Source: UBA2421 sp002343075
Lineage (GTDB): Bacteria > Planctomycetota > Phycisphaerae > Tepidisphaerales > Tepidisphaeraceae
Reading direction: 5' to 3'
Assembly: GCA_937982565.1 (NCBI GenBank)
Contig: CALJLN010000050.1
Span: 110,061 to 174,060, forward strand
Length of the DNA: 64,000 nt
The position numbers and the translations under genes are program-made. A model generated the notes under the pieces. It was not told the DNA's origin and searched no databases. It worked only from the letters and a program-made list of their open reading frames with translations. Shown here piece by piece: positions 36,587-45,322 of this stretch. Position 1 is the first letter of the stretch; every line of letters starts with the position of its first letter.

Positions 36587-37549
36587 CTACCGCCCAACCG
36601 AATCGACAAACTGCTCCCACGTTACCGGCGCGTTGCTCGGCACGGTTACTTTCGGTGCTGATTCGCCGTCGATGGCGCGCAGGTTACTCCATGGATCGTC
36701 TGTCAGCCGCAGAAACTTAAAACCGATAAACCTGGCCTTGCCTTCAGCATCCTTCGCTTCGGCATCTTTAGTGGCGCGGGCGATATACTCCCCGATCGGC
36801 TCCTCGCGCACGCTTGGCGAGGCCGAATGCAGCAGGTTTACCGCGCCCGTGGTGGGGTCGATTGTCACCAGGCCGACATGCCCCACCCACGCTGCCCCGG
36901 TGCCGGCCACCCCGCTTACAAAGTTCACCACATCGCCGTTGCGCAGTTGCGATTGAACTTCCCCTATTTTTTCGTATCGAATGAATGGCTCGACGATCTG
37001 CTGCACGGCGATCGTCGTATCAAGTTTGTAGCGATCCTTAAAAAACTTCTGGCGATTCACTTTCTGGCTAAAGGTGCTGAGTGCCACGCCGTCGAGTTCA
37101 TCGGTAATCTCGCGCAGCAGCCAGCGGTTGTTCACGTTCCAGTCGGCTTCGGTGTAGTGGTTGCGCGTCTGCACACCAATCTCCCCATCGCGGTAACGGA
37201 TTCGCTGCAGCATGGCCAGGAACTGCGGAAAGTGATCGCTGAGAGCCATCGCCAGCGTGTGTTCGACAAACACTACGCAGTCGCTTTTCTCGATGCAAAA
37301 AATCGGCTGTGCATCGATTGTCTCAAACGGCGCCTCCCCAAGCAGATATAGCTCATATGGCTGGCCCAGATTTCGCCGGGCGATGGCCACCACACGGTCG
37401 CCCAGCGCCGGCACATCCTTCTGCCACTGCGGAAGCATTTCTGCCAATTGCGAAGGCGACATCTGATAAATCGGCGGCTCCGATGCCACCGCGGCCACAC
37501 CTGAGAAGCATAGGAAAATGGAGAGATAAACTGAGCGCATGACGTACAT
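36587..37549 (-). CDS. DUF1460 (N-acetylmuramoyl-L-alanine amidase-like) exported protein
   Basis: The 320-residue protein has a signal peptide of about 23 residues ending AVASE. It then matches the DUF1460 family of NlpC/P60-like cysteine peptidases: the catalytic Cys in EKSDCVVFVEHTLA, YTEADWNVNNRW typical of the family, and a later WVGHVGLV with the catalytic His. Family members cleave peptidoglycan peptides or act as muramoyl-alanine amidases in the periplasm. It lies 40 bases upstream of the stop codon end of tnaA on the opposite strand side and has no operon partner beyond the RND genes upstream on the same strand. Confidence 0.8.
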   Translation of the reverse strand: MYVMRSVYLSIFLCFSGVAAVASEPPIYQMSPSQLAEMLPQWQKDVPALGDRVVAIARRNLGQPYELYLLGEAPFETIDAQPIFCIEKSDCVVFVEHTLAMALSDHFPQFLAMLQRIRYRDGEIGVQTRNHYTEADWNVNNRWLLREITDELDGVALSTFSQKVNRQKFFKDRYKLDTTIAVQQIVEPFIRYEKIGEVQSQLRNGDVVNFVSGVAGTGAAWVGHVGLVTIDPTTGAVNLLHSASPSVREEPIGEYIARATKDAEAKDAEGKARFIGFKFLRLTDDPWSNLRAIDGESAPKVTVPSNAPVTWEQFVDSVGR

Positions 37550-37589
37550 CTTGCCTCGCAGCGATCAACAACGCAAAGAAAAGAGCCGA

Positions 37590-40500
37590 TCACGCCGCCG
37601 GGGGGCACGCAGCGTGGGTATCGGTGGCAATATCGGGCACCGCCTTGGTTTTTGGCTTCGAGAAGTAGCGAATCGCGTAGTAGAAGACGGGGGTCAGGAA
37701 GATGCCGAAGATTGTCACGCCGAGCATCCCGCTGAATACAGCCACGCCGAGGGTCCGCCGCATCTCCGCTCCGGCCCCCGAACCCAGCATCAGCGGTACG
37801 ACGCCGAGGATAAACGCGGCACTGGTCATCAGGATTGGCCGCAGGCGCAAGCGGCACGCCTCGATCGTCGCTTCAAAGGCATTCTTACCTTCCCGGTCCT
37901 GCTGGTCTTTGGCAAACTCGACAATCAAAATCGCGTTCTTGCTCGCCAGGCCGACGAGCACTACAAACCCGATCTGCACAAAAATGTTCATGTCCATGCG
38001 CGCGATGTCAATTGTGCCCAGCAGCGAACAGAGCAGGCACATCGGCACCACCAAAATGACCGCCAGCGGAAGCGCCCAGCTTTCGTACTGCGCCGCCAGC
38101 ACCAGAAAGACAAAGACGACGGCAAACGCAAAGACAAAAATCGCCGTATTGCCCGCCAGGATCTGTTGAAGCGTGATTTCCGTCCAGGCGATGCCAAAGC
38201 TGCCGGGGAGTTCGCGCTCGGCGAGTGTCTCTACCAGCCCGATGCCTGCGCCGCTACTCACGCCCGGCGAGGTCGATCCGTTGATCGCCGCGGAGGGATA
38301 CATGTTGAAACGCGTGATCGAAGTCGCGCCGTTGATGTCCCGCACCGTGCCCAGTGCCCCCAGCGGGACCATTCGCCCCTCGGTGTTGCGCACCTTGAGA
38401 TTACCCACGTCGCTGGGCTGCATGCGAAATGGCGCGTCGGCCTGCAGGTTGACCTGCCAGGTACGCCCGAACTCGTTAAAGTCGTTTGCATAATAGCCGC
38501 CGAGATACACCTGCAGCGTGGCGAAAACATCGCTGAGCGGCACCCCGAGCGATTTCGCCTTGGTTCGGTCAATGTCCACGAAAAGTTGCGGCGTATCGGC
38601 GCGAAAACCGCTGAAAAGCCCGGTTAGCCCCGTCGTCTCATTTCCGCTCGCCACGAGGCTCTGCGTCTGCCGCTGCAACTCGTTCACACCCAGGCTGCCC
38701 CGATCCTGAACCATGACCTTAAAACCACCTGCGCTGCCCAGCCCATCGACCGGCGGCGCCCCAAACGCCACCGCCGAGGCTTCGGGCACTTTCATATAAA
38801 ATTGCTGCCGCAGCGATTGAATGATCGAATCCGCATACAGCTCCTTCTTTCCCGCCCGATGTTCAAACTCGTCGAAAACGACAAAGATAGACGCCGAATT
38901 GGAAGCCATGGCATTCAAAAGAAATGACTGCCCCACCACACCCATCGTGTGCTTCACGCCAGGGGTTTTCTGGGCTATCTCGCGAACCTTCTCAAACACT
39001 TCATAAGTCCGCTCGACTGATGCAGCATTGGGCAACTGAACATCGACCAGTGCGTAGCCCTTATCCTGCGAGGGAATGAAACCCACCGGCGCGGTCATAA
39101 AGCTGCGGTAGGTCAAAAAGAGCAGCCCGCCGTAGAGCACCAACACAATCACACTGAACCGCAGCAGCCGCCCTACCGCCCAGGCATAGCCTCCGATTGA
39201 GACATCAAACGCCTTGTTAAAGAGACGGAAAAACCAGCCGAGCAGGCCGTTGATAACCCGGGTTAGGATGTCGCGCGTTTCCGCTTTGGGTTTGAGCAAC
39301 AGCGCCGCCAGCGCGGGGCTGAGGGTCAACGAGTTGAACACTGATATAGCGGTTGAAACAGCGATGGTCAGGGCGAACTGTCGAAAAAACTGCCCAGTGA
39401 TGCCCGTGATAAACGCGCAAGGCACAAACACGGCACATAACACCAACCCAATCGCCACGACCGGCCCTGCCACCTGTTGCATGGCCCTGACAGTCGCGTC
39501 GTACGGTGAAAGCCCGTGGGCGATGTTGTGCTCGACCGCCTCCACCACCACGATCGCATCATCCACCACGATGCCGATCGCAAGCACCATGCCAAACAAT
39601 GTCAGATTATTAATGCTGAATCCCAAGCCGGCCATCACCGCAAACGTACCGATGATTGATACGGGCACCGCAATGAGCGGAATGAGCGTGGCGCGCCAGC
39701 TTTGCAAAAACAGCAGGACGACCAGCACCACCAGCACGACAGCTTCCAGCAACGTGTGAACGACGCTCCTGATCGATTCGCTGATAAATGGCGTGGTGTC
39801 ATAGGCAATGGCGTAATCCAGCCCTTCGGGAAACCTTGCCTTCAGTTCGGTCATCTTGGCGCGAATCGCCGCAGCGGTGTTGATCGCATTGCCGCCGGGC
39901 ATCTGGAACACGGCCAGGCCAATGGAAGGCTTGCCGTCAAGCCACACGGATTGATCCTGACTTTTCGCGCTACGTTCGATGCGGGCGACGTCCCCCAGCC
40001 GCAAGACTTCGCCGGCCTCTCCCGATTTCAGCACAATCTCCCCGAATTCATCCGCATCGCGGAGCCGGCCGCGCGTGCTCATGGTGTATTGAAACTGCGG
40101 TGTCCCCACCGTCGGTGGGGCACCGAGCTTGCCGGCGGCCACCTGAACATTCTGCTCGCGCACCGCCGCAATGACGTCGGTCGCCGTCAGGCTCCGAGCG
40201 GCGAGCTTTTCAGGGTCGAGCCACACCCGCATGGAATAGTCGCGCTGCCCCAGCATGAGGACATCACCCACCCCTGCGATGCGTGCAAGCTCATCGCGGA
40301 TTTGAATCGTGGCATAATTGCTCAGATAAAGCTGGTCATATCGCTCGTCGGGCGAAATGAGGTTGACCACCAGCATGATGGAGGGCGACTTTTTGCGGAC
40401 AGTCACGCCGGTGTTTTTCACCACATCCGGCAGGCTGGGTATCGCCTGCTGCACGCGGTTCTGTACGAGCACTTGCGCGGTATCGAGATTGGTGCCAAGC

Positions 40501-40787
40501 TCGAAAGTGACATCAAGCGAATAGCTGCCGTCGGCGTTGCTCTGGCTGGACATATAGAGCATGCGTTCGACGCCGTTGACCTGTTGTTCGATCGGCGAGG
40601 CGACTGTCTCGGCCACAACGTCCGCCGCGGCACCGGGGTAGGCGCATGAGACATTGACGGTCGGCGGGGCAATCTCCGGGTATTGCGCTACAGGCAGCGC
40701 GAGCATCGCTACCAAGCCGCCGAGGACGATGATGATCGACAGGACCGAAGCAAATATCGGGCGGTCGATGAAGATCTTTGAAAACAT
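37590..40787 (-). CDS. RND (HAE1-type, AcrB-like) multidrug efflux permease
   Basis: The 1,065-residue inner-membrane permease has the AcrB layout: twelve helices, two large periplasmic loops and internal duplication. Seen motifs include FIDRPIFASVLSIIIVLGG at the N-terminus, GIVVDDAIVVVE with the proton-relay Asp pair in helix 4, and FVVLVGLASKNAILIVEFAK in helix 10. It is preceded by its membrane-fusion adaptor gene (36-base gap). There is no adjacent outer-membrane factor, so a TolC-like protein must come from elsewhere. Likely exports hydrophobic drugs or toxic metabolites using the proton gradient. Confidence 0.93.
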   Translation of the reverse strand: MFSKIFIDRPIFASVLSIIIVLGGLVAMLALPVAQYPEIAPPTVNVSCAYPGAAADVVAETVASPIEQQVNGVERMLYMSSQSNADGSYSLDVTFELGTNLDTAQVLVQNRVQQAIPSLPDVVKNTGVTVRKKSPSIMLVVNLISPDERYDQLYLSNYATIQIRDELARIAGVGDVLMLGQRDYSMRVWLDPEKLAARSLTATDVIAAVREQNVQVAAGKLGAPPTVGTPQFQYTMSTRGRLRDADEFGEIVLKSGEAGEVLRLGDVARIERSAKSQDQSVWLDGKPSIGLAVFQMPGGNAINTAAAIRAKMTELKARFPEGLDYAIAYDTTPFISESIRSVVHTLLEAVVLVVLVVLLFLQSWRATLIPLIAVPVSIIGTFAVMAGLGFSINNLTLFGMVLAIGIVVDDAIVVVEAVEHNIAHGLSPYDATVRAMQQVAGPVVAIGLVLCAVFVPCAFITGITGQFFRQFALTIAVSTAISVFNSLTLSPALAALLLKPKAETRDILTRVINGLLGWFFRLFNKAFDVSIGGYAWAVGRLLRFSVIVLVLYGGLLFLTYRSFMTAPVGFIPSQDKGYALVDVQLPNAASVERTYEVFEKVREIAQKTPGVKHTMGVVGQSFLLNAMASNSASIFVVFDEFEHRAGKKELYADSIIQSLRQQFYMKVPEASAVAFGAPPVDGLGSAGGFKVMVQDRGSLGVNELQRQTQSLVASGNETTGLTGLFSGFRADTPQLFVDIDRTKAKSLGVPLSDVFATLQVYLGGYYANDFNEFGRTWQVNLQADAPFRMQPSDVGNLKVRNTEGRMVPLGALGTVRDINGATSITRFNMYPSAAINGSTSPGVSSGAGIGLVETLAERELPGSFGIAWTEITLQQILAGNTAIFVFAFAVVFVFLVLAAQYESWALPLAVILVVPMCLLCSLLGTIDIARMDMNIFVQIGFVVLVGLASKNAILIVEFAKDQQDREGKNAFEATIEACRLRLRPILMTSAAFILGVVPLMLGSGAGAEMRRTLGVAVFSGMLGVTIFGIFLTPVFYYAIRYFSKPKTKAVPDIATDTHAACPPAA

Positions 40788-40823
40788 GAAATCTGCCTTC
40801 GATGTGAAGCAACGCGCGTTCGA

Positions 40824-41963
40824 TCAGTTTGCACTCGGCTGCGATGCCGCGGGTTGCCGGGTCGGTGCAACTTTTGCGCCGGCGCGCGCCCGTTGGAGGC
40901 CTTCCACAATCACCTGATCGGACTCGCTCAACCCTGACCGGATCACCCGCATCGACCCAGTCAGCCCGCCGGCTTCCACCGGGCGATACTGCACTGTGTT
41001 TTCGGCGTCCACGACAAACACAAACCGGTTTCCCTGATCGTTACCCAGCGCCTTTTCGGGAATGACCAGCGCGCTGTCGTTGACCTCGCGGCGCATGCGC
41101 GCTCGCACGAAAAGCCCGGGCACCAGCACGCCCTGAGAATTGTCATACACTGCCCGCAGCTTGATCGTCCCTGTCCGCTCGTCAACCGTGTTGTCAACAA
41201 AGTCGAGAATTCCGGTGAACGGAAAATCCTTGTCCGTGGCACGGGCCATCCATACGGGGATGTTACGGGCCTTCACATCCTCGGGCCGCTGGTCCTGGGC
41301 GGCGGCCTTGGCCTGGTAAAATAGCATGGTGCGTTCGTCGGCCTCGAAGTAGACGTCCATTGGCGTGATGGAGACGAGCGACGTGAGCGATGTCTGGCTC
41401 GATACCAGGTTGCCCGCCGTCACCAGCGGGCGACTTACCCTGCCCTCGATCGGTGCAGTCACCTTGCAATAACCCACATTCAGCTCCGCCGACTGTACAT
41501 CGGCCTCGGCGGCGGCGAGTTGCGCCTCGTTGCCCTTCACCGACTGCTGCAGATTGTCATATTCCTGCGCGCTGACCGCCCCGGTCTTGAATGGCTCGGC
41601 GGCGCGGGCAAGCTCGTTGCGAGCCCGCTCCAGTGCGGCGGTCACACGCGCCACCTCAGCCTGTGCACGCGCCAGCTGTGCCGTGAATGGCCGGTCATCA
41701 ATCTGAAACAGCAAATCGCCCTTCGCCACGCGCGCGCCGTCTTGAAACGCGACCGAGGAGATATACCCCGAAATTTGCGCGCGAATCTCCACCGATTCCT
41801 TCGCGGCGGTGCGGCCAGTGAATTCGTCGTATTCCGTCACTGACTGCTTTACCGGATTGGTCACCACCACCGGCGCAGGCGGCGGCGCGCTCGGCGTCGG
41901 CGGCGCGCGATTACACCCTGATAAACCAGCACCGACCATTGCCATCAATGAAACAAACCGCAT
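40824..41963 (-). CDS. RND efflux periplasmic adaptor (membrane fusion protein) lipoprotein
   Basis: I choose ATG 41963, because AGGAG lies about seven bases upstream and the product then begins with a proper lipoprotein signal ending AGLSGC; the frame is open to 42005. The 379-residue protein has the AcrA-type order: lipoyl/barrel-sandwich halves (GYISSVAFQDGARVAKGDLLFQID), an alpha-helical hairpin (about residues 90-150) and a beta-barrel domain ending VVEGLQRARAGAKV. It bridges the RND permease to an outer-membrane channel. No regulator gene is adjacent. Confidence 0.92.
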   Translation of the reverse strand: MRFVSLMAMVGAGLSGCNRAPPTPSAPPPAPVVVTNPVKQSVTEYDEFTGRTAAKESVEIRAQISGYISSVAFQDGARVAKGDLLFQIDDRPFTAQLARAQAEVARVTAALERARNELARAAEPFKTGAVSAQEYDNLQQSVKGNEAQLAAAEADVQSAELNVGYCKVTAPIEGRVSRPLVTAGNLVSSQTSLTSLVSITPMDVYFEADERTMLFYQAKAAAQDQRPEDVKARNIPVWMARATDKDFPFTGILDFVDNTVDERTGTIKLRAVYDNSQGVLVPGLFVRARMRREVNDSALVIPEKALGNDQGNRFVFVVDAENTVQYRPVEAGGLTGSMRVIRSGLSESDQVIVEGLQRARAGAKVAPTRQPAASQPSAN

Positions 41964-42066
41964 GACTAAGCTCCTGACCCAGACGACGTGTACCTCGGCA
42001 GGCACGCGCGGGGCAGACTACCATGCGGCTACGAATTCAGACAGCATTCCGGCGCGTCCGTGACAG

Positions 42067-43113
42067 CTACTTCCGCCCCGCCAACACCCCAACCGCGGGC
42101 GTGTCTTCCATGAACACCTGCAGATGCGGAAACGGAATCTGAATCCCCGCTTCGTCCAATGCCTTCTTCACTCGTTCCATGTATTCATATTGCATCGCAT
42201 CTTCATATCGCTCTTCTTTGATCCAGAAGTGAAGCGTTAAATCGACGCTGCTGGCCCCAAGGCTCCGCACAACGACCTCCGCCTCCGGCCGCTTTTCGAT
42301 ACGTGGATCGGAGTTCACCAGCTTCAACATCACCTCGCGGGCGTGCTCGATACTTTCCTTGTAAGCGATTCCGACATCGACATTGCACCGGGTGACGAGG
42401 TTGGTCGTCTTGTTGATGAGCTTGTTGTTGAGCATCGCTGTGTTTGGGAACACCACGATATCGCCATCGAGGTCCTGAAGCCGGGTGGACCGAAATGTGA
42501 CCCGCACCACTTGCCCAAGGTGGTCGTCAATCTCGATCCAATCACCGATTTTGAACGGCTTGTCCCAGAAGATCATGATCCCGGCGATAAAGTTGCTGAT
42601 GCTCTCCTGGGCTGCAAAGCCCAGCGCCAGGCCGATGATTGAAACGCCCGTGAGCAGCGCAGCGATCTGGATCCCTACCTGGTTGCCCGCGATGATGAGT
42701 GCGAAGCCGAGGATGAACCACTTGAGCAACATGCCCAGCATGTCGCGAATGGAATCATCCACGCCGGCGGCCTTCATTCCGCCAAGGATCACCTTGCGGA
42801 CACCGCGATAGACTGCCCAGAAAAACAACAGCAAGAACGCCGCCACCAGCAACCGGGGGATGAATCCGATCAACCAGACGATGGCATCCTGCACATAGCC
42901 CGTCCAGAAATTCACGTTCCAAATGTCATCCATTTTCATCGCACTGAACCGCTTCTGGCTCAACTCGATGATGTCGGCGGCACCCACGGGCTGCGTGGCT
43001 GCAGAGGTGGTTGCCTCATTGGCCGCTGGTTCGGTGGCATCCTGCGCGCGGGCTGCGGTTGCGGTAACCATCAGCAGGCTGACGACGATCCAGCGGGCGG
43101 CAATTCGATTCAT
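42067..43113 (-). CDS. MscS-family mechanosensitive ion channel
   Basis: The 348-residue protein starts with a signal peptide or first helix (to AARAQ), then an Ala/Thr/Glu-rich stretch. The MscS core follows: three transmembrane helices with GLALGFAAQESISNFIAGIMI in the pore region, FKIGDWIEIDDHLGQVVRV, and DIVVFPNTAMLNNKLINKT. The cytoplasmic domain ends before HLQVFMEDT. It is of the ordinary small MscS type and is unlike the channel at 23905-25110. It probably opens under osmotic downshock. The gene is divergent from the class V aminotransferase. Confidence 0.88.
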   Translation of the reverse strand: MNRIAARWIVVSLLMVTATAARAQDATEPAANEATTSAATQPVGAADIIELSQKRFSAMKMDDIWNVNFWTGYVQDAIVWLIGFIPRLLVAAFLLLFFWAVYRGVRKVILGGMKAAGVDDSIRDMLGMLLKWFILGFALIIAGNQVGIQIAALLTGVSIIGLALGFAAQESISNFIAGIMIFWDKPFKIGDWIEIDDHLGQVVRVTFRSTRLQDLDGDIVVFPNTAMLNNKLINKTTNLVTRCNVDVGIAYKESIEHAREVMLKLVNSDPRIEKRPEAEVVVRSLGASSVDLTLHFWIKEERYEDAMQYEYMERVKKALDEAGIQIPFPHLQVFMEDTPAVGVLAGRK

Positions 43114-43207
43114 GGATCAACCTTTTCTTTCTCCGGCGCGCAAAGTGGGCGCATCAATTTTCTGTATCGGTTTGCAACCCGCAGCCGGATGAAAATAATC
43201 GTCGCGC

Positions 43208-44446
43208 GTGACTCAACATGTGACAGAGGAATCACACTGGCTTGCCTGCCGATCAAGGGTTTTGCTCGACCCTGCTGTGGTGCAATTGAACGCCGGCACC
43301 TGTTCCCCCACCCCGCGTGCAGTTTTTAATCGTGTGACTGCCCTGCGCCAGCGGCAGGCGGAGTCGCCGACGGAGTTTCAGTGGCGCGATGCGTGGTCTC
43401 TGCTGCGTCAAAGCCGCAGGGCACTTGCGAGCTATCTTCACGGCGCCGAATCCGCTTTTGCGCTGCTTCCCAACGTCACAGTCGCACTAAACATCGCCGC
43501 CGCCGCGCTCGATTTCCCCGCAGGGGCGGAGATTCTCACCAGCGACCACGAGTATGGATCGATTCTCACGTTGTTTCGCCGATTGGCGAAGCATCGGGGA
43601 TGGTCGGTGAAAATCGCCGAAATGCCGTCGAAAATCGAAGATCCCGAGCAGCTCGTCCATGCATTCGCGGGCGCAATCTCCCCCGCGACCCAGGTGCTCG
43701 CGTTCAGCCATGTGAGCAGCCCGAGCGGGCTGGTTTTTCCTGCAAAAGCACTAGTTGCTCTTGCAAAAAAGCGTGGATTAATCTCCATCATTGACGGGGC
43801 GCACGCACCCGGGCAGGTTGAGGTCAATCTCACCGACATCGACGCAGACTTCTACGCTGCAAACTGCCACAAGTGGATGATGGCCCCCGCCAGCGTTGGA
43901 TTTCTGCACGCGGGCCCGCGCCACAAGCTCGCCGCCAAGAGCATCGTGAGCAGTTGGGGTTACGGCTATACGCCCGACGAAGCCGAGCATGATGCATTTC
44001 CCGGATCGACCCGGTGGCAATATGACCTGGAGTTTCACGGCACGATCGATCGCAGCCCACAGATGGTGCTTGAAGAAGTCGTCAACTTCAGACAGGAAAT
44101 CGGCGGCAACGCAGCGGTCTTCGCGCGCGTGCAACAGCTATCCAGTGAGTTGCGCGACAGACTTGCCAGCGTCCATCTTTCCCCCCTGCTCCCTCACGAC
44201 CGCAGGCTGGTCGGCACGATGACAGCATTTGTTCTTCCCGAAAAGTATCAGGCCGGCGGTGGCTTCATCGCACTACCTGGCGATTCACCGGCGCAGCAAC
44301 TCCAGCGCCGGCTCTGGGATAGACACCGCATCGAGTGCCCGACAACTGTCTGCGCCGGCAAAGTGTTTCTGCGTGTCAGCACGGCGTGGTTTAACACGGT
44401 TGAAGAGCTTGACCGTCTGGCGGGCGCGCTGCGCCAAGAACTGTGA
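43208..44446 (+). CDS. class V aminotransferase (cysteine desulfurase / isopenicillin-N-epimerase-like)
   Basis: The 412-residue PLP enzyme starts at GTG 43208 with a weak ribosome-binding site. The fold-type I class V features are LNAGTCSPTPRAVF at the N-terminus, IIDGAHAPGQVEVNL holding the PLP-ring Asp, and ANCHKWMMAP with the PLP lysine at K222. It resembles the isopenicillin-N-epimerase-like subgroup of aminotransferases more than NifS/IscS. No Cys-loop of desulfurases was recognised near the C-terminus. Substrate is unknown and no pathway partners are adjacent. Confidence 0.8.
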   Translation: MTQHVTEESHWLACRSRVLLDPAVVQLNAGTCSPTPRAVFNRVTALRQRQAESPTEFQWRDAWSLLRQSRRALASYLHGAESAFALLPNVTVALNIAAAALDFPAGAEILTSDHEYGSILTLFRRLAKHRGWSVKIAEMPSKIEDPEQLVHAFAGAISPATQVLAFSHVSSPSGLVFPAKALVALAKKRGLISIIDGAHAPGQVEVNLTDIDADFYAANCHKWMMAPASVGFLHAGPRHKLAAKSIVSSWGYGYTPDEAEHDAFPGSTRWQYDLEFHGTIDRSPQMVLEEVVNFRQEIGGNAAVFARVQQLSSELRDRLASVHLSPLLPHDRRLVGTMTAFVLPEKYQAGGGFIALPGDSPAQQLQRRLWDRHRIECPTTVCAGKVFLRVSTAWFNTVEELDRLAGALRQEL

Positions 44447-44470
44447 TTGTCAGTCGTTGGGAACACCGCC

Positions 44471-45022
44471 TCAGACACAGCCGTCGGCGACCTCACGCCG
44501 CAGCCACCAATCGATCGTTGAGTCGTCGCCGACCATAAACGTATGTTCGCCGCATCGCTGGTAACCCCACTTGCGGGTGTAGAAAGCGATGGCGCGGTGA
44601 TTATGCTCCCATACGCCGAGAAAAATGGTCCGGTGTCCCTTCGCAAATGCGATATCAATGCATCGCCGCATCATCTCGGAGGCAACTCCGCGGCCATGAA
44701 ATGGTCGGTCGACGTAGAATTTTTCGATTTCGATCGCCCTTGGGTCACCGATGCAATCGGGGACGCTGACCCACCGCAGCCGGGCGTAAGCGATGAGTTC
44801 CCCGGCGGCGGCCGCGGCGACCCAGATTGCCGCGCTCGAATCGGCCAGTTCCTGCTCAAAAACGTCGATTCGGTGGGTGGAATCGAGGTATTTTTGGAAA
44901 TTCTCCGGGCTGTGATATTGGGCAAATGTGTCAATCGAACAGCGCAGGGCCAGCGCCACCAGCGCCGATGCATCGGCCACACCGGCGGGTCGAAATGTGA
45001 TTGGGGTATCGTTTAAGCTCAA
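44471..45022 (-). CDS. GNAT-family N-acetyltransferase
   Basis: The GNAT domain begins at ITFRPAGVADASALVAL. I place the start at TTG 45022 (183 residues), with GAAGAG about nine bases upstream. An open frame extends to 45295, but the added 91 residues do not look like GNAT sequence. The acetyl-CoA-binding core reads FYVDRPFHGRGVASEMMRRC, followed by HNHRAIAFYTRKWGYQ, typical of small-molecule or peptide N-acetyltransferases. The acceptor is unknown. It is convergent with the aminotransferase (24-base gap) and divergent from the tricorn-like gene. Confidence 0.75.
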   Translation of the reverse strand: MSLNDTPITFRPAGVADASALVALALRCSIDTFAQYHSPENFQKYLDSTHRIDVFEQELADSSAAIWVAAAAAGELIAYARLRWVSVPDCIGDPRAIEIEKFYVDRPFHGRGVASEMMRRCIDIAFAKGHRTIFLGVWEHNHRAIAFYTRKWGYQRCGEHTFMVGDDSTIDWWLRREVADGCV

Positions 45023-45322
45023 GGGGCTGCACTCTTCATCTGCTGCTTCGACAAAAAACCATTCTACGGGCGCGACGCAAATGCAACCAAACTGTCCGGC
45101 AAACGTGATGATGGAGGCGACTCCGCTGGCGGGTCTGGCGGACGCATCGAGAAGCGCGCTTTCTGAGGATCTTCCAGAAATGGCACAGCGCCGGGCCCCA
45201 AGACAGAACCAGGAGAACGGCCCGCCGTCGCGAGGATTCAAAATCTGGGCAATCTGCGGTACCTCCGGGTAGAACATATTATCTTGACAGATCATTTCAT
45301 CTGAGTGAAGGAATTTTCATCC